A DNA stretch of 64,000 nucleotides from Paenibacillus barengoltzii NBRC 101215 (GCF_004000745.1 NZ_BILV01000022.1:1-64000), one strand, 5' to 3'. Positions 26,765 through 35,887 are shown, counted from the stretch's first letter. Program-made: numbers and translations. Notes: generated by a model from the letters alone, not told the origin.

Positions 26765-27844
26765 TTAAAGATGCTTGCGAATCCACAGGCTGTTAGCGAA
26801 AAAGAACAACCGCATCAACGGGCTCCGGCGCATCAACCGTTTGGATACCTCGCGGATTTCGTCCTGCTGACTGACCTTCGGATCCGATAAATACAAGGCC
26901 AGCAGGCCTTCAATGATCATTTTATGAAACGAGGAAGCCGGCAGCTTCCGGATATCCTGCCGCGCTCCCTCGACGATCAACGTGATTCGGCTCAACATCG
27001 TTTCCTTGCTATCGTAGTAACTGCAAAAGTTCAAATCCCCGCCAAGCTCATCCTCCGCTTGGTCAATCAAGTAGTCCAGCAGGATATGCAGTCCGCACAC
27101 ATGCGGAAAATAAGCCGAGTGGATCGTTTTGGCGCTTCGTTCATCCAGCCCTTTGTGACTGGACGCCAGGAACAACATAAACACCCCAAGGGTGGAGCCT
27201 GTTGCTGCCGCGAATTCATTCCATCGCAAATGCGGAGCACGGTGCTCATGTTCGGCCCACCAGCTGAGCAGCTTCGCCTCGCGTTCCTTCGGGTCAATGT
27301 GCTTGTACACCTGCAAATCGGTATAAAGTCCTACAAGATCGACGATGTACGGCATGGCTGCCGGGTAACCCTGCAATTCAGCAATTTGGGTCTGACAAGT
27401 CTTCACCAGTCGGTGCAAATAACCGCCATCGTTCTGCTCTTCGCGAAGGGCATAGTAATTTCGCAGCTGTGCCTCCGGGTTCACCGCGTCGAGCATGCTC
27501 TGGTGCAACAGCCGGAAATCCTCAGGATCCTTGGAGGTGCTTCGGTCACATAAATTGTCCAAATAATCACTGATCGTTTGAAACGCAACGATAAGCGGAA
27601 TCAAGACGTGACGCATCGGCAAATTGGCAGCCGCATATACGGCACCGCCCTGGCAATGGAACTTCTTCGTCGCGATGCTGGCCAAAGCTTGTCGCCTTAG
27701 CTCAGGATCGGGAATCGCATCGGCATCCTTCCGCCAACGCTCCAACTCCTCATGGACATCCGGCAAAATAAATTTATAAACCCGACTCATCAGCCGGATC
27801 GGCTCCTTCGGGAATTGGTTTCGGCTTTGCTCAAGTTCAATCAA
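26765..27844 (-). CDS. ytpB: Tetraprenyl-beta-curcumene synthase (YtpB)
   Basis: The 359-residue protein belongs to the DUF2600/YtpB class of large terpene synthases that turn C35 heptaprenyl diphosphate into tetraprenyl-beta-curcumene. The Asp-rich segment SDYLDNLCD (Asp93-Asp100) and the second Asp/Glu-rich segment LLDYLIDQAEDELGG are the likely metal-diphosphate sites. Length agrees with Bacillus YtpB. It sits 50 bp upstream of pfkA in one orientation, probably cotranscribed. A cyclase for its product is encoded at 58253-60181. Confidence 0.92.
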   Translation of the reverse strand: MIELEQSRNQFPKEPIRLMSRVYKFILPDVHEELERWRKDADAIPDPELRRQALASIATKKFHCQGGAVYAAANLPMRHVLIPLIVAFQTISDYLDNLCDRSTSKDPEDFRLLHQSMLDAVNPEAQLRNYYALREEQNDGGYLHRLVKTCQTQIAELQGYPAAMPYIVDLVGLYTDLQVYKHIDPKEREAKLLSWWAEHEHRAPHLRWNEFAAATGSTLGVFMLFLASSHKGLDERSAKTIHSAYFPHVCGLHILLDYLIDQAEDELGGDLNFCSYYDSKETMLSRITLIVEGARQDIRKLPASSFHKMIIEGLLALYLSDPKVSQQDEIREVSKRLMRRSPLMRLFFFANSLWIRKHL

Positions 27845-27934
27845 TGGCTTGCCTCCACTGCGTTGTTAATACGGCCTGTCTGAAAACCAATCTATATTAT
27901 AATATGATCCAACTTTTAGCACAAATAAACAAAA

Positions 27935-28252
27935 TCACATATGTCTTTTGACCGAGGGCTCTTCCTGGACCGTCCGGTACCAAATCAGCAAATCGTTGAT
28001 CTGGCTGGCCAGCTCGGCAATCTCTCCGTTCAGACGGCAGCTGCGCTCAAAGTCGGTCTCTTCGCTCATTTCGTTCAGCTTGTGCTCAATGGTTTGCTCC
28101 AGCAGCATCACCTTCGTAGGAATTCTTCCGCGGACTTCCTCCCAATAGGCGATCATCGCCAGCCGTTCATCCAGCTCATATTCGTCAAAAGGGCGCTCCA
28201 GCATCGGCACATGGATATCCAGCCGCTCATCGTATACAAATCCTTCGATCAT
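27935..28252 (-). CDS. Hypothetical protein, helical
   Basis: The 105-residue acidic protein starts MIEGFVYDERLDIHVPMLER; two predicted coiled-coil-like helices follow (residues 45-95). No signal or membrane segment is visible. I do not recognise the family. It lies 90 bp upstream of ytpB on the same strand, and its GAAGGAGGCGAGG ribosome region is strong, so it probably heads the ytpB-pfkA transcript. Confidence 0.7.
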   Translation of the reverse strand: MIEGFVYDERLDIHVPMLERPFDEYELDERLAMIAYWEEVRGRIPTKVMLLEQTIEHKLNEMSEETDFERSCRLNGEIAELASQINDLLIWYRTVQEEPSVKRHM

Positions 28253-28399
28253 GGCGCCTCGCCTCCTTCTTAAGATTAGTATAAAGGATTTTCGTCAACA
28301 AAACGGAAATTTTATTGCCGCCGAATCTCTAGATTTCTGGTATACTGCTAGCGTAACGCAAAAAAAGATGTGACTGCAGAAACGGAGTACGTAAACCCC

Positions 28400-29593
28400 A
28401 TGAATCGGAAAATGACGGCCCGCACAGATATCGCATGGCTGCGCGCCTTTACCTTTACCATATACGGAACAAGTGTCCTTGTTTCCTCTTACTTCCCGCT
28501 GTTCTACGCCCAGTTGGGATTTTCGACCAGTCAGATCGGCTTGCTGTACGCGCTGGGTCCGATGATCTCCGTCGTCTCTAATTTGCTGTGGAGTCTGGCC
28601 AGCGACCGTTACCAAACGATTAAGAAAGTTCTGCTCATCCTATTGATCGGGCAAATTGCGCTGACCTTTCTTTTATCGGCATCGACCTCATTTTCGATCA
28701 TCATGGCGGTTATTACGTTGTTTTACTTTTTCTTCTATCCGGTCTTTCCGTTGTCGGATACGATCTCGATTACAACCGCCAAGCAGCATGGCATCCATTT
28801 CATCTCCATCCGTCTGTTTGGATCCTTCGGATATGCTTTCTTTGCTTTGCTTATCGGCTACGTACTTGCCCGAATCGGCTCCTCCAATACGATGTGGGTG
28901 TCGATTGCCATCGCCGGCCTTGCGCTAGGATTCATCCTGTTCGTCAAGGACCAGCCAACCACTGTGGCGAAGATGGACCTATCAGGCATTTGGGGGATTT
29001 TGCGGCAGAAAGAGCTGCTCTGGTTCTTTGGCTGCGTCTTCTGCCTGGCGATTGGCATGCGAATGAACGAAGCGTTTATTTCGATCAGCCTGAAGGAGCT
29101 GGGAGCGGGCGAGAATCTCATCGGTTGGGCAATGCTCGCCTCATCGCTGTCGGAAATCCCCATATTTATCTACCTCAGCTTCCATGGGGAAAAATATAAA
29201 GAACTGCCGCTCCTGCTGATCGCCAGCCTGATGTTCGCCGTCCGGTTCCTGCTGATGGGGTTGACCGGGTCGCCTTACGGTATCCTGGCGATCCAGGCGA
29301 TGCACGGCATGACGTTTGGTATTTTCTATGTCACAGCCATCCGCATGCTCACCCGGCTGATCCCCGACGAATTCCGGGCCACGGGCATGGCCTTGTACAC
29401 CATCGTCTGGTCAAGCCTCGCCGGACTACTCAGCGGAACCTTCGGCGGCGTGATGTTTGAACAGCTCGGGCGCCAACCGTTCTATCTGACGGCGATGGGC
29501 GCGGCACTGGTCGCCTGCATTGGGTTTGCCAGCCGTTATTTTCAGAAGGGACCGGGAGAGAGCACTCCCTCAAAATTCGAGCATAAAGCCTAA
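28400..29593 (+). CDS. MFS transporter
   Basis: The 397-residue protein has twelve predicted helices. The first (TFTIYGTSVLVSSYFPLFYAQLG) and the loop SDRYQTIKK are typical of MFS_1_like sugar/nucleoside-type porters; the late segment MHGMTFGIFYVTAIRML matches this subgroup. Substrate unknown. ATG 28400 follows CGGAG; the GTG at 28370 has no ribosome site. Confidence 0.88.
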   Translation: MNRKMTARTDIAWLRAFTFTIYGTSVLVSSYFPLFYAQLGFSTSQIGLLYALGPMISVVSNLLWSLASDRYQTIKKVLLILLIGQIALTFLLSASTSFSIIMAVITLFYFFFYPVFPLSDTISITTAKQHGIHFISIRLFGSFGYAFFALLIGYVLARIGSSNTMWVSIAIAGLALGFILFVKDQPTTVAKMDLSGIWGILRQKELLWFFGCVFCLAIGMRMNEAFISISLKELGAGENLIGWAMLASSLSEIPIFIYLSFHGEKYKELPLLLIASLMFAVRFLLMGLTGSPYGILAIQAMHGMTFGIFYVTAIRMLTRLIPDEFRATGMALYTIVWSSLAGLLSGTFGGVMFEQLGRQPFYLTAMGAALVACIGFASRYFQKGPGESTPSKFEHKA

Positions 29594-29599
29594 AAAATC

Positions 29600-29637
29600 A
29601 AGGCGAAGTGCCATCACGGCGCTTCGCCTCTTGTTTG
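29600..29637 (+). terminator. Terminator of the MFS gene
   Basis: AGGCGAAGTGCC pairs with GGCGCTTCGCCT, followed by CTTGTTTGT. Confidence 0.75.
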
Positions 29638-29726
29638 TCTCTGTTCAAAGGACAAGTCTTCCTATATAATAGTTATTATCAGATGATAGTACCTGGTGTT
29701 AAATTTGATAAAGCAGGTGAAAACGC

Positions 29727-30374
29727 ATGGATTTCGCTTTGTTTCGGGATATCCTTCAAACCCGCCGCAGTATCCGGGAATTTACTCAAGAGCCTGTCAG
29801 CATTTCCGATATCGAGGATCTTATCGACTGCGCTCGCTATGCGCCCAGCGACACGAATTCGCAAACCTGGGAATTCATCGTCGTGATGAACGCAGATAAA
29901 ATCAAGCAGATTGAGGATTTTACCTGGGCCAGCCTGCATGAAATCGCAGCACGTGCCACCGAACAGGGGAAGGATCGGGAAGCCAAGCTGCTTGTAAAAT
30001 CGTTTGGTCCTTATGCTACCGCTTTTTCCGGCGCTCCAGCGTTAATCGTAGTTCTGTCTACGCCGTACACATCGAAGTTCCGTGAACGAATTTTTGACCC
30101 GATCTCCTTCGTCACGCCTGAAATTTGGGAAGAAGAAGGACTGAAGAGCAGCTGTCTGGCCGCACAAAACCTGATGCTGGCCGCACATGCCAAAGGCCTG
30201 GCCACTTGTCCGATGACCGGACCAGTGCTGCTCGCCGAAGATAAATTGCGCGAATTCCTCGACATTCCTGCCGATCGCGGAGTGAATATGGTCATCGCGC
30301 TGGGTCATCCGGCGATCTCACCCAAGCCGGTGCCGCGGAAGGACGTATCCGAGATTTTGCGGATCGTAGAGTAA
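29727..30374 (+). CDS. Nitroreductase-family FMN oxidoreductase
   Basis: The 215-residue protein has the FMN-binding RRSIREFTQEPVS segment at residues 12-25 and YAPSDTNSQTWEFIVV, both standard in nitroreductase-fold enzymes that reduce nitroaromatics, quinones or flavins with NAD(P)H. LMLAAHAKGLATCPMTGP is the cofactor-side helix. A TATAAT lies at 29665-29670. AGGTGA precedes the ATG. The physiological substrate is unclear. Confidence 0.9.
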   Translation: MDFALFRDILQTRRSIREFTQEPVSISDIEDLIDCARYAPSDTNSQTWEFIVVMNADKIKQIEDFTWASLHEIAARATEQGKDREAKLLVKSFGPYATAFSGAPALIVVLSTPYTSKFRERIFDPISFVTPEIWEEEGLKSSCLAAQNLMLAAHAKGLATCPMTGPVLLAEDKLREFLDIPADRGVNMVIALGHPAISPKPVPRKDVSEILRIVE

Positions 30375-30382
30375 AGAACATG

Positions 30383-30424
30383 AAGAGGCTCTTTCCAGCA
30401 ACCTGTTGGAAAGAGCCTCTTTCT
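30383..30424. terminator. Bidirectional terminator
   Basis: AGAGGCTCTTTCCA pairs perfectly with TGGAAAGAGCCTCT, followed by TTCTG; between the nitroreductase and the facing toroid gene. Confidence 0.85.
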
Positions 30425-30432
30425 GATCTGGC

Positions 30433-31320
30433 TTAGGACAACCGGCCGTAAGCCTTCAACGTTTTCAAAATCTCGACAGTAAGCCAACCGCGCCATTCCT
30501 GCTCGCCCGCCGGGCTGACCGCCGGGAACGTCAGCGCCCATCCACCATCCTCCTGCTGGGTGCTGATCAACCAATCGAGGTGCTTCATGGTGTCTTCCTC
30601 CGAGATGAGCTTCGCTGCATAACTTTCCGGCGTTGGTGCGTAGTCCAGCACTTTGTGGACGTACCCTTCAGCAAGCGGATCCATCTCGATTCCGTTTGGC
30701 CCCGTCAGCCAGGCATCCAACCGAGATCGGGCTTTCGCCGCCCGCTCCTGATCCGGTACGTGCTGCAGGAAGGAAATCCACTGGACAGCGTCATGATAAT
30801 CCCCGGGAAGGCCTTGCTCTATACATTCCCAGAGAAAGGCGATATTTTTTTGGAACCAATCTTCATGAAAAAAGTCAGTGCGTTCCTGTTGCCCCAGCAA
30901 CATGCCGATGATGCTTCCCGTCGGGTTGATCGAGGGAACCCCGTCCTGCTCGGTCGTCCACCACGGTGCATGCGGATATCGGTTCACTTCCGTAGTTGCC
31001 CGCGGCAAGCCGCCGCCCGGCAGTGTCATAATGCGCAAGTAACGAAGCACACCGTCCATCAACTCCGCCCCAAATCCGCTCACCTCGCGAATCACCAACA
31101 ACGCCGTTTCCGTGGCCACCGGCTGACTATGCGGACCGCGCATATCCGGCTCCAGCGCATGGCCAAAGCCGCCATCTGCGTTCTGGTACGGGCGAAGTGC
31201 ACGAAGCACCTCCTCCGCGCTACCTCCTTCAAAGTGGTAAGCAAACCGCTTGCGATCGAGCAGCCGGGCATGCGAATAAATAAACGAACCTGCGCGTTCC
31301 AACACATTCCGTTCTTTCAT
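30433..31320 (-). CDS. Alpha/alpha-toroid protein of the terpenoid cyclase/prenyltransferase fold
   Basis: The 295-residue protein contains QW-like repeats: RPYQNADGGFGHALEPD near residue 45 and STQQEDGGWALTF followed by EWRGWLTVEILKTL near the C-terminus. These are the structural repeats of squalene-cyclase and prenyltransferase toroids. No DXDD acid motif is present, so it is probably not a polycyclisation enzyme. No signal peptide. It starts directly after the VOC stop codon, so the two are coupled. Function unknown. Confidence 0.75.
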   Translation of the reverse strand: MKERNVLERAGSFIYSHARLLDRKRFAYHFEGGSAEEVLRALRPYQNADGGFGHALEPDMRGPHSQPVATETALLVIREVSGFGAELMDGVLRYLRIMTLPGGGLPRATTEVNRYPHAPWWTTEQDGVPSINPTGSIIGMLLGQQERTDFFHEDWFQKNIAFLWECIEQGLPGDYHDAVQWISFLQHVPDQERAAKARSRLDAWLTGPNGIEMDPLAEGYVHKVLDYAPTPESYAAKLISEEDTMKHLDWLISTQQEDGGWALTFPAVSPAGEQEWRGWLTVEILKTLKAYGRLS

Positions 31321-31767
31321 CTACATCCTCGTCTCCTTCATCACTTCGGATTCGAATACCCAATCGGGATTAAAAACAACCTCCCACAAATGCCCGTCGG
31401 GATCTTGAAAATATCCGGAATATCCTCCCCAGAACGTGTCGTGAGGCGGAACCACGATCTTCGCTCCTGCGGCTTTCGCTTGCTCCAACACCTCATCCAC
31501 TTCTGCTTGGCTCGCCACATTGTGGCCCAGCGTAACTTCCGTTGGACTTGGAGCATGAAGCGTTAGACCAGTGTCATGGGCGATATCCGCCCGCTTCCAC
31601 AACGCCAGCTTCAGTCCCGCCTGCAAATCGAAAAAGGCAACCGCTCCGTGCTCGAACTCTTGGCCTACGATCCCCTCCGTCGCCCAGCCAAGACCATCCC
31701 GATAAAAATGCACCGCTCTATCCAAATCCTCCACACCTATCGTTAATACTGACAATCTCGGTTTCAT
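31321..31767 (-). CDS. VOC/glyoxalase-bleomycin resistance family protein
   Basis: The 148-residue protein shows two beta-alpha-beta-beta-beta modules: LSVLTIGVEDLDRAVHFYRDGLGW and GYSGYFQDPDGHLWEVVFNPDW, with the likely metal Glu in LWEVV. VOC enzymes act as dioxygenases, isomerases or antibiotic-binding proteins. Its stop TAG is immediately followed by the toroid ATG. The WYL regulator upstream, 63 bp away on the same strand, may control both. Confidence 0.88.
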   Translation of the reverse strand: MKPRLSVLTIGVEDLDRAVHFYRDGLGWATEGIVGQEFEHGAVAFFDLQAGLKLALWKRADIAHDTGLTLHAPSPTEVTLGHNVASQAEVDEVLEQAKAAGAKIVVPPHDTFWGGYSGYFQDPDGHLWEVVFNPDWVFESEVMKETRM

Positions 31768-31830
31768 GCATTCATCCTCCTTTTTTTGTCGTAATCAACA
31801 CGTCTACACGTTCAAGCCGGCGAGATCGGC

Positions 31831-32781
31831 TTAAATCCGGTACCGCTCAGCCAGCTCCGCTGCGCGCTGATGCAGCTCCTCGCGCATCGCCTGGGGCTCA
31901 AGGACTTCCGCATCCCGGCCAAAACCAAAGAAATAGGAAACCGCCCAATCCCATTCCGAACCCGGCAGGGTACATTCGAGCCGCCACTCGGCCTCCCCCA
32001 CCTGCTGCACCTCCTGACCAAAATGCGGATCCTGCTCCGCCAGCAGCGAACCGCGATACGTCAGCTTCACGCGCAGCCGGAAATCCTCTCTCCCGGTTGT
32101 TGACGACCGGGGGGTCGCCCCTTTGGCGGCCTCTCCCCTGCCGCCACCTGCGCCCGGTGGGGGAGGGATCTCGGCCGCCTCAACGAAGCGATCGACGCGG
32201 AACGTTCGCTTCTCCCCGTGCTCCAGCGACTCGGCTTCGCAGTACCAGAAGCCGTGCGCGGCGTACACGCGCAGCGGCTTCAACGTCAGCTGCCGGCGAT
32301 AATTCAGCGAGCGGTACTCCGCTCGGATCCACTTTCCGCCGGCGGCATACGCCATCAAGGCGCTGAGGAACGGCGCCTGGATGCCGCGCTCCGGCACCTC
32401 CATCTCCACGTGCCGGAGCAATGGAGTAATTTGCCCCAGCATCTGCTCGGGCAAAGCGGAGCGGATCTTGTCGGCGACGGTCCGTTTCGCCTCGCGAAAA
32501 GGGCTGTCGGCGTATTTGCCGATGCCGTCCAAAGCCAGCAGGACGGTCAGCGCCTCCCCGGCGTCCAGCTGCAGCGGCGGCAGCCGAAAGCCGTCCATCA
32601 GGCGATAACCGCCGCCCGGCCCTGGAAGCGCAACCAAAGGAATGCCGATTTCCGCCAAGGCCTGCATATCGCGAAGCACCGTCCGCTTAGACACCTCCAG
32701 CTTGTCCGCTAAGGATTGCGCGGTCTCCGGGCGCTGCTGCAAGGCCATCACAATTGCCATCATCCGGTCCATTCGGTTCAT
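31831..32781 (-). CDS. HTH-WYL (YafY-type) transcriptional regulator
   Basis: The 316-residue protein has an HTH_11 domain (residues 1-60, SLADKLEVSKRTVLRDMQALAE) and a WYL domain (about 130-230, VYAAHGFWYCEAESLEHGEKRTFRVDRFVEA) followed by the WCX extension. An unusual Pro/Gly/Ala-rich stretch (PPPPGAGGGRGEAAKG, about residues 211-226) interrupts the WYL-WCX junction and looks like a low-complexity insertion. Such proteins sense small ligands or DNA-damage-like signals. Candidate targets are the VOC and toroid genes. Confidence 0.88.
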   Translation of the reverse strand: MNRMDRMMAIVMALQQRPETAQSLADKLEVSKRTVLRDMQALAEIGIPLVALPGPGGGYRLMDGFRLPPLQLDAGEALTVLLALDGIGKYADSPFREAKRTVADKIRSALPEQMLGQITPLLRHVEMEVPERGIQAPFLSALMAYAAGGKWIRAEYRSLNYRRQLTLKPLRVYAAHGFWYCEAESLEHGEKRTFRVDRFVEAAEIPPPPGAGGGRGEAAKGATPRSSTTGREDFRLRVKLTYRGSLLAEQDPHFGQEVQQVGEAEWRLECTLPGSEWDWAVSYFFGFGRDAEVLEPQAMREELHQRAAELAERYRI

Positions 32782-32883
32782 CGCGCTTGGGTTCCCCTCC
32801 CGTTAACATCACTATAGCAAACGAATGGTGACAACTGATTGTCACCAATTCAACCCGTTTATTTTCATTCTAGCTATGTATAC

Positions 32884-32914
32884 AAAAAAACACAGCCCTA
32901 TAAAGAGCTGTGTC
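32884..32914 (-). terminator. Terminator of the cold-shock gene
   Basis: On the minus strand ACACAGC pairs with GCTGTGT and is followed by TTTTTTT. Confidence 0.8.
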
Positions 32915-32971
32915 TTTCATTATCGCGCTTAGTACCAAACTTTATAAGTGATCCGTTAAACGGAATTGATC

Positions 32972-33169
32972 TTATAATTTGATTACGTTAGCAGCTTGAG
33001 GACCACGGTTGCCGTCAGTGATTTCGAACTCAACGGCTTGGCCTTCTTCTAGAGTTTTGAAACCTTCACCTTGAATAGCGGAGAAGTGTACGAATACGTC
33101 TTCGCCACCTTCAACTTGGATGAAGCCATAGCCTTTTTCTGCGTTAAACCATTTAACTGTACCTTTCAA
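32972..33169 (-). CDS. Cold-shock protein, CspA family
   Basis: The 65-residue OB-fold protein begins [18 protein letters not shown] (RNP-1 KGYGFI) and contains DVFVHFSAI (RNP-2). It binds single-stranded RNA/DNA as a chaperone. TTG 33169 is the start, eight nucleotides after AGGAGG. Several homologues are normal in Paenibacillus, so I give no letter. Confidence 0.95.
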   Translation of the reverse strand: MKGTVKWFNAEKGYGFIQVEGGEDVFVHFSAIQGEGFKTLEEGQAVEFEITDGNRGPQAANVIKL

Positions 33170-33215
33170 ATGAACAACCTCCTAAAAATAATCGCCATCA
33201 TTGACGAATACCCAT

Positions 33216-33244
33216 ATTATACTCTATGCCCACCGACAATGCAA
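33216..33244 (-). promoter_or_regulatory. Sigma-A promoter of the cold-shock gene
   Basis: TTGCAT (33239-33244) and TATAAT (33216-33221) on the minus strand with a 17-bp spacer. The leader is only about 40 nt. Confidence 0.65.
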
Positions 33245-33408
33245 CGTGTCTGTTTGCCCACAACTTTTCGCACGAAAAACGCCGCCAGAATCGTATGGTT
33301 TCATTTGCTTTCCTCGGGGGCGTGAGTTATCATTTTACATAAAATATTCCCACTATACTGCGGGTTTCATACCTGCGGAGCAAAGCCAAAGATTGGAGAA
33401 CGTCAGAG

Positions 33409-33642
33409 ATGATCAAAAAACACGAAATATACAAAAAAGACAAATGGAATATGATGACGGTAGAAGTTCAGGGCAGATACATCGTTCTCCGTGAAATTTC
33501 CGACCAATGGGGCGAGGAATCGCATACCTTCCTCAGTCGCCCAGCCATGATGGATTGGGTGAAACGCCGGTTCCCGAAAGAGGAATATGCCGGCAACGAG
33601 GCGGAATGGAATGAAATTATGAACGCGTTTAAACAGGTGTAG
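33409..33642 (+). CDS. Small hypothetical protein
   Basis: The 77-residue ORF begins MIKKHEIYKKDKWNMM; Trp/Tyr-rich and soluble, with a predicted mixed alpha-beta fold. TTGGAGAACG precedes the ATG, and TATACT at about 33353 is a possible -10. I recognise no family. A small membrane protein follows 37 bp downstream. Confidence 0.7.
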   Translation: MIKKHEIYKKDKWNMMTVEVQGRYIVLREISDQWGEESHTFLSRPAMMDWVKRRFPKEEYAGNEAEWNEIMNAFKQV

Positions 33643-33679
33643 CCCGCCATTCAATCTCGTACGAAACGGAGCATGGATT

Positions 33680-33853
33680 ATGATGGACACTTCCAATCTC
33701 TTGATCTTCATTATTTGCGCTTTTGCGCTGGGCATCGTGGTCATCCTGAACAAGGATCGGCTGGAGCCGCGTCTTAGGCGTGGTCTTGCCCTAGCCTCCG
33801 TCGTGCTGATTGCACTGGCGTTTGGGCTGATGATTTACAGCTTCCTTGTTTGA
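33680..33853 (+). CDS. Small two-helix membrane protein
   Basis: A 57-residue ORF begins MMDTSNLLIFIICAFALG and ends FGLMIYSFLV. It has two hydrophobic segments (about 7-22 and 37-55) separated by NKDRLEPRLRRG, so both ends face the same side. CGGAG stands nine nucleotides before the start. An overlapping ATG at 33673 is in a different frame without a membrane pattern. Function unknown. Confidence 0.65.
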   Translation: MMDTSNLLIFIICAFALGIVVILNKDRLEPRLRRGLALASVVLIALAFGLMIYSFLV

Positions 33854-33967
33854 TCCCCTATATTTCCTGCAGCAGGCGGTCATACTAAGAAAATGCCCAA
33901 AGCGAAACCGACCCTAGGGTTTGGATCACGTTGGGCTCCCGACATTCTTAAGGGAGGTTTTCTTGGT

Positions 33968-35887
33968 ATGCGATCGAAGCGCATTTCACGTGCGATTCCC
34001 CTGTTGCTCACCGGCTCCCTGCTCGCTGCCGCATTCCCGGGCAGTGCTGCGATGGGCCAGCCGACCTTATTTTACCCAGACCAAAGGAGGATTCCGATGA
34101 GCACTGTAATGAAACGTTCTGAAGTGCCCAAAGAGCACACATGGCAGCTCCAGGATTTGTTCCCGGATCAAGCTGCTTGGGACAAATCGTATAACGACCT
34201 TAAGGCGTTGAAAGACAAAGCCTCCGAATTCGAAGGCAAACTGACGGATGCACAACATATCAAAGCCGTGTTTGAACTGGAAGATGAGCTTTCACTGCAA
34301 ATTGAGCGGCTCTACGTATACGCCCATCTTCATCATGATGAGGACACCACCAACCCTACATATCAGGCCCTAGTGCAAAAAGCGAAAAAGTTAAGCGTCG
34401 AAGTCAGCGAGGCCTTGTCATTTATTACGCCGGAAATTTTAGCCCTGCCGGAGCAGGAGCTCGACAAGCTGATTGACGATCCTGCGCTGGCGGATTACAA
34501 GTTCACCTTGCAGGAAATCAAACGCGAAAAGGCGCATGTTCTCAGCAAAACGGAAGAAGCGTTGCTTGCCCAAGTGGGCAATTTGTCGCAGGCGCCGCAG
34601 CAAATTTTTGGCATGATCAACAATGCCGATATGAAATTCCCGAAAATCAAAGACGAAAACGGAAACGAAGTGGATTTAACCCACGGCAGCTACATTCAGT
34701 TCCTGGAGAATCCTAACCGCGAAGTTCGCGAGCGGGCATTTAAAGCAGTTTACGAAACTTATCGGAAGCAGAAAAATACCATCGCCGCTACGCTGAGCGC
34801 GAACGTGAACAAGAACATGTTCTACTCGCGGGTTCGCAAATATCCTTCCGTGCTGGAAATGTCTCTTTATGGGGACAACATTCCGAAGGAAGTGTATACG
34901 AACCTGATCGACGCCGTGCATGAAAGCTTGCCGCTCCTGCAACGTTACATGAAGCTGCGCAAGAAGCTGCTGGGCGTTGACGAACTGCATATGTATGACT
35001 TGTTCGCTCCGCTCGTTGAGGAATACAAGTGGGAAATCCCTTATGAAGAAGCGAAGAAAATGGTCGCGGAAGGACTCCAGCCGCTGGGCGAGGAGTACCT
35101 GAAGGTGCTTCGCGAAGGCTTCGAAAACCGCTGGATCGATGTGTACGAGAACGAAGGCAAACGCACCGGCGCTTACAGCTGGGGCGCTTACGGCACCCAT
35201 CCTTACGTGCTGCTCAACCATAAGGACAATCTGAACAGCATGTTCACTTTGGCGCATGAGATGGGGCACGCGTTGCATTCGTATTTTTCGGATGAAGCCC
35301 TGAAATACCGTGATGCCCAATACACCATCTTCCTGGCTGAGGTAGCCTCGACGACCAACGAAGCGTTGCTGATGGATTATCTGCTTAAGAAATCCACAGA
35401 TCCTAAACAGAAGCTGTATCTGCTCACTTACTACGCTGACCAGTTCCGGACCACGTTGTTCCGGCAAACGATGTTCGCCGAATTCGAGAAGCTCATCCAT
35501 GAGCGCGCAGAAGCCGGCGAATCACTTACACCGCAGGAACTGTCGGAAATTTATTACGACTTGAATGTGAAATACCATGGCAAAGACATGGTTGTGGATC
35601 AGGATATCGAAATGGAATGGGCACGGATCCCTCATTTCTATACGAGCTTCTACGTTTATAAATACGCTACCGGCTTCTCTGCAGCGACCAGCTTCTCGAA
35701 GCAAATTCTTGAGGAAGGCAAACCGGCGGTTGACCGTTATCTCGGCTTCCTGAAGAGCGGCGGGAGCGACTACTCGATTAACATTCTGAAAAAAGCCGGG
35801 GTCGACATGTCCTCGCCGCAGCCGATTCGCGAAGCGATGAGCGTGTTCGAGAACGTGATCGAGCAAATGGAACAGTTGACGAGCTAA
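33968..35887 (+). CDS. pepF: Oligoendopeptidase F (M3 family), with an exported-form start
   Basis: The metallopeptidase carries HEMGH at residues 430-434 of the long form, with the distal Glu in FLAEVASTTNEALL, as in PepF. ATG 33968 follows AAGGGAGG and adds an N-terminus MRSKRISRAIPLLLTGSLLAAAF ending PGSAAMG: a basic n-region, a hydrophobic core and an AxA-like cleavage region. An internal in-frame ATG 34097 has its own ideal AAAGGAGG and gives a 596-residue protein of the usual cytosolic size. Both starts may be used. The enzyme hydrolyses short peptides, cytosolically or outside. A terminator follows. Confidence 0.9.
   Translation: MRSKRISRAIPLLLTGSLLAAAFPGSAAMGQPTLFYPDQRRIPMSTVMKRSEVPKEHTWQLQDLFPDQAAWDKSYNDLKALKDKASEFEGKLTDAQHIKAVFELEDELSLQIERLYVYAHLHHDEDTTNPTYQALVQKAKKLSVEVSEALSFITPEILALPEQELDKLIDDPALADYKFTLQEIKREKAHVLSKTEEALLAQVGNLSQAPQQIFGMINNADMKFPKIKDENGNEVDLTHGSYIQFLENPNREVRERAFKAVYETYRKQKNTIAATLSANVNKNMFYSRVRKYPSVLEMSLYGDNIPKEVYTNLIDAVHESLPLLQRYMKLRKKLLGVDELHMYDLFAPLVEEYKWEIPYEEAKKMVAEGLQPLGEEYLKVLREGFENRWIDVYENEGKRTGAYSWGAYGTHPYVLLNHKDNLNSMFTLAHEMGHALHSYFSDEALKYRDAQYTIFLAEVASTTNEALLMDYLLKKSTDPKQKLYLLTYYADQFRTTLFRQTMFAEFEKLIHERAEAGESLTPQELSEIYYDLNVKYHGKDMVVDQDIEMEWARIPHFYTSFYVYKYATGFSAATSFSKQILEEGKPAVDRYLGFLKSGGSDYSINILKKAGVDMSSPQPIREAMSVFENVIEQMEQLTS
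34083..34099 (+). promoter_or_regulatory. Internal ribosome site and second start of pepF
   Basis: AAAGGAGG lies seven nucleotides before the in-frame ATG 34097 (MSTVMKRSEVPKEHTW). It would yield the ordinary cytosolic oligoendopeptidase. Confidence 0.7.

Noticed and set aside
33673-33760. Alternative frame from ATG 33673
   Set aside because: It overlaps the small membrane protein, and its predicted product has no plausible pattern while the 33680 frame gives two clear helices.
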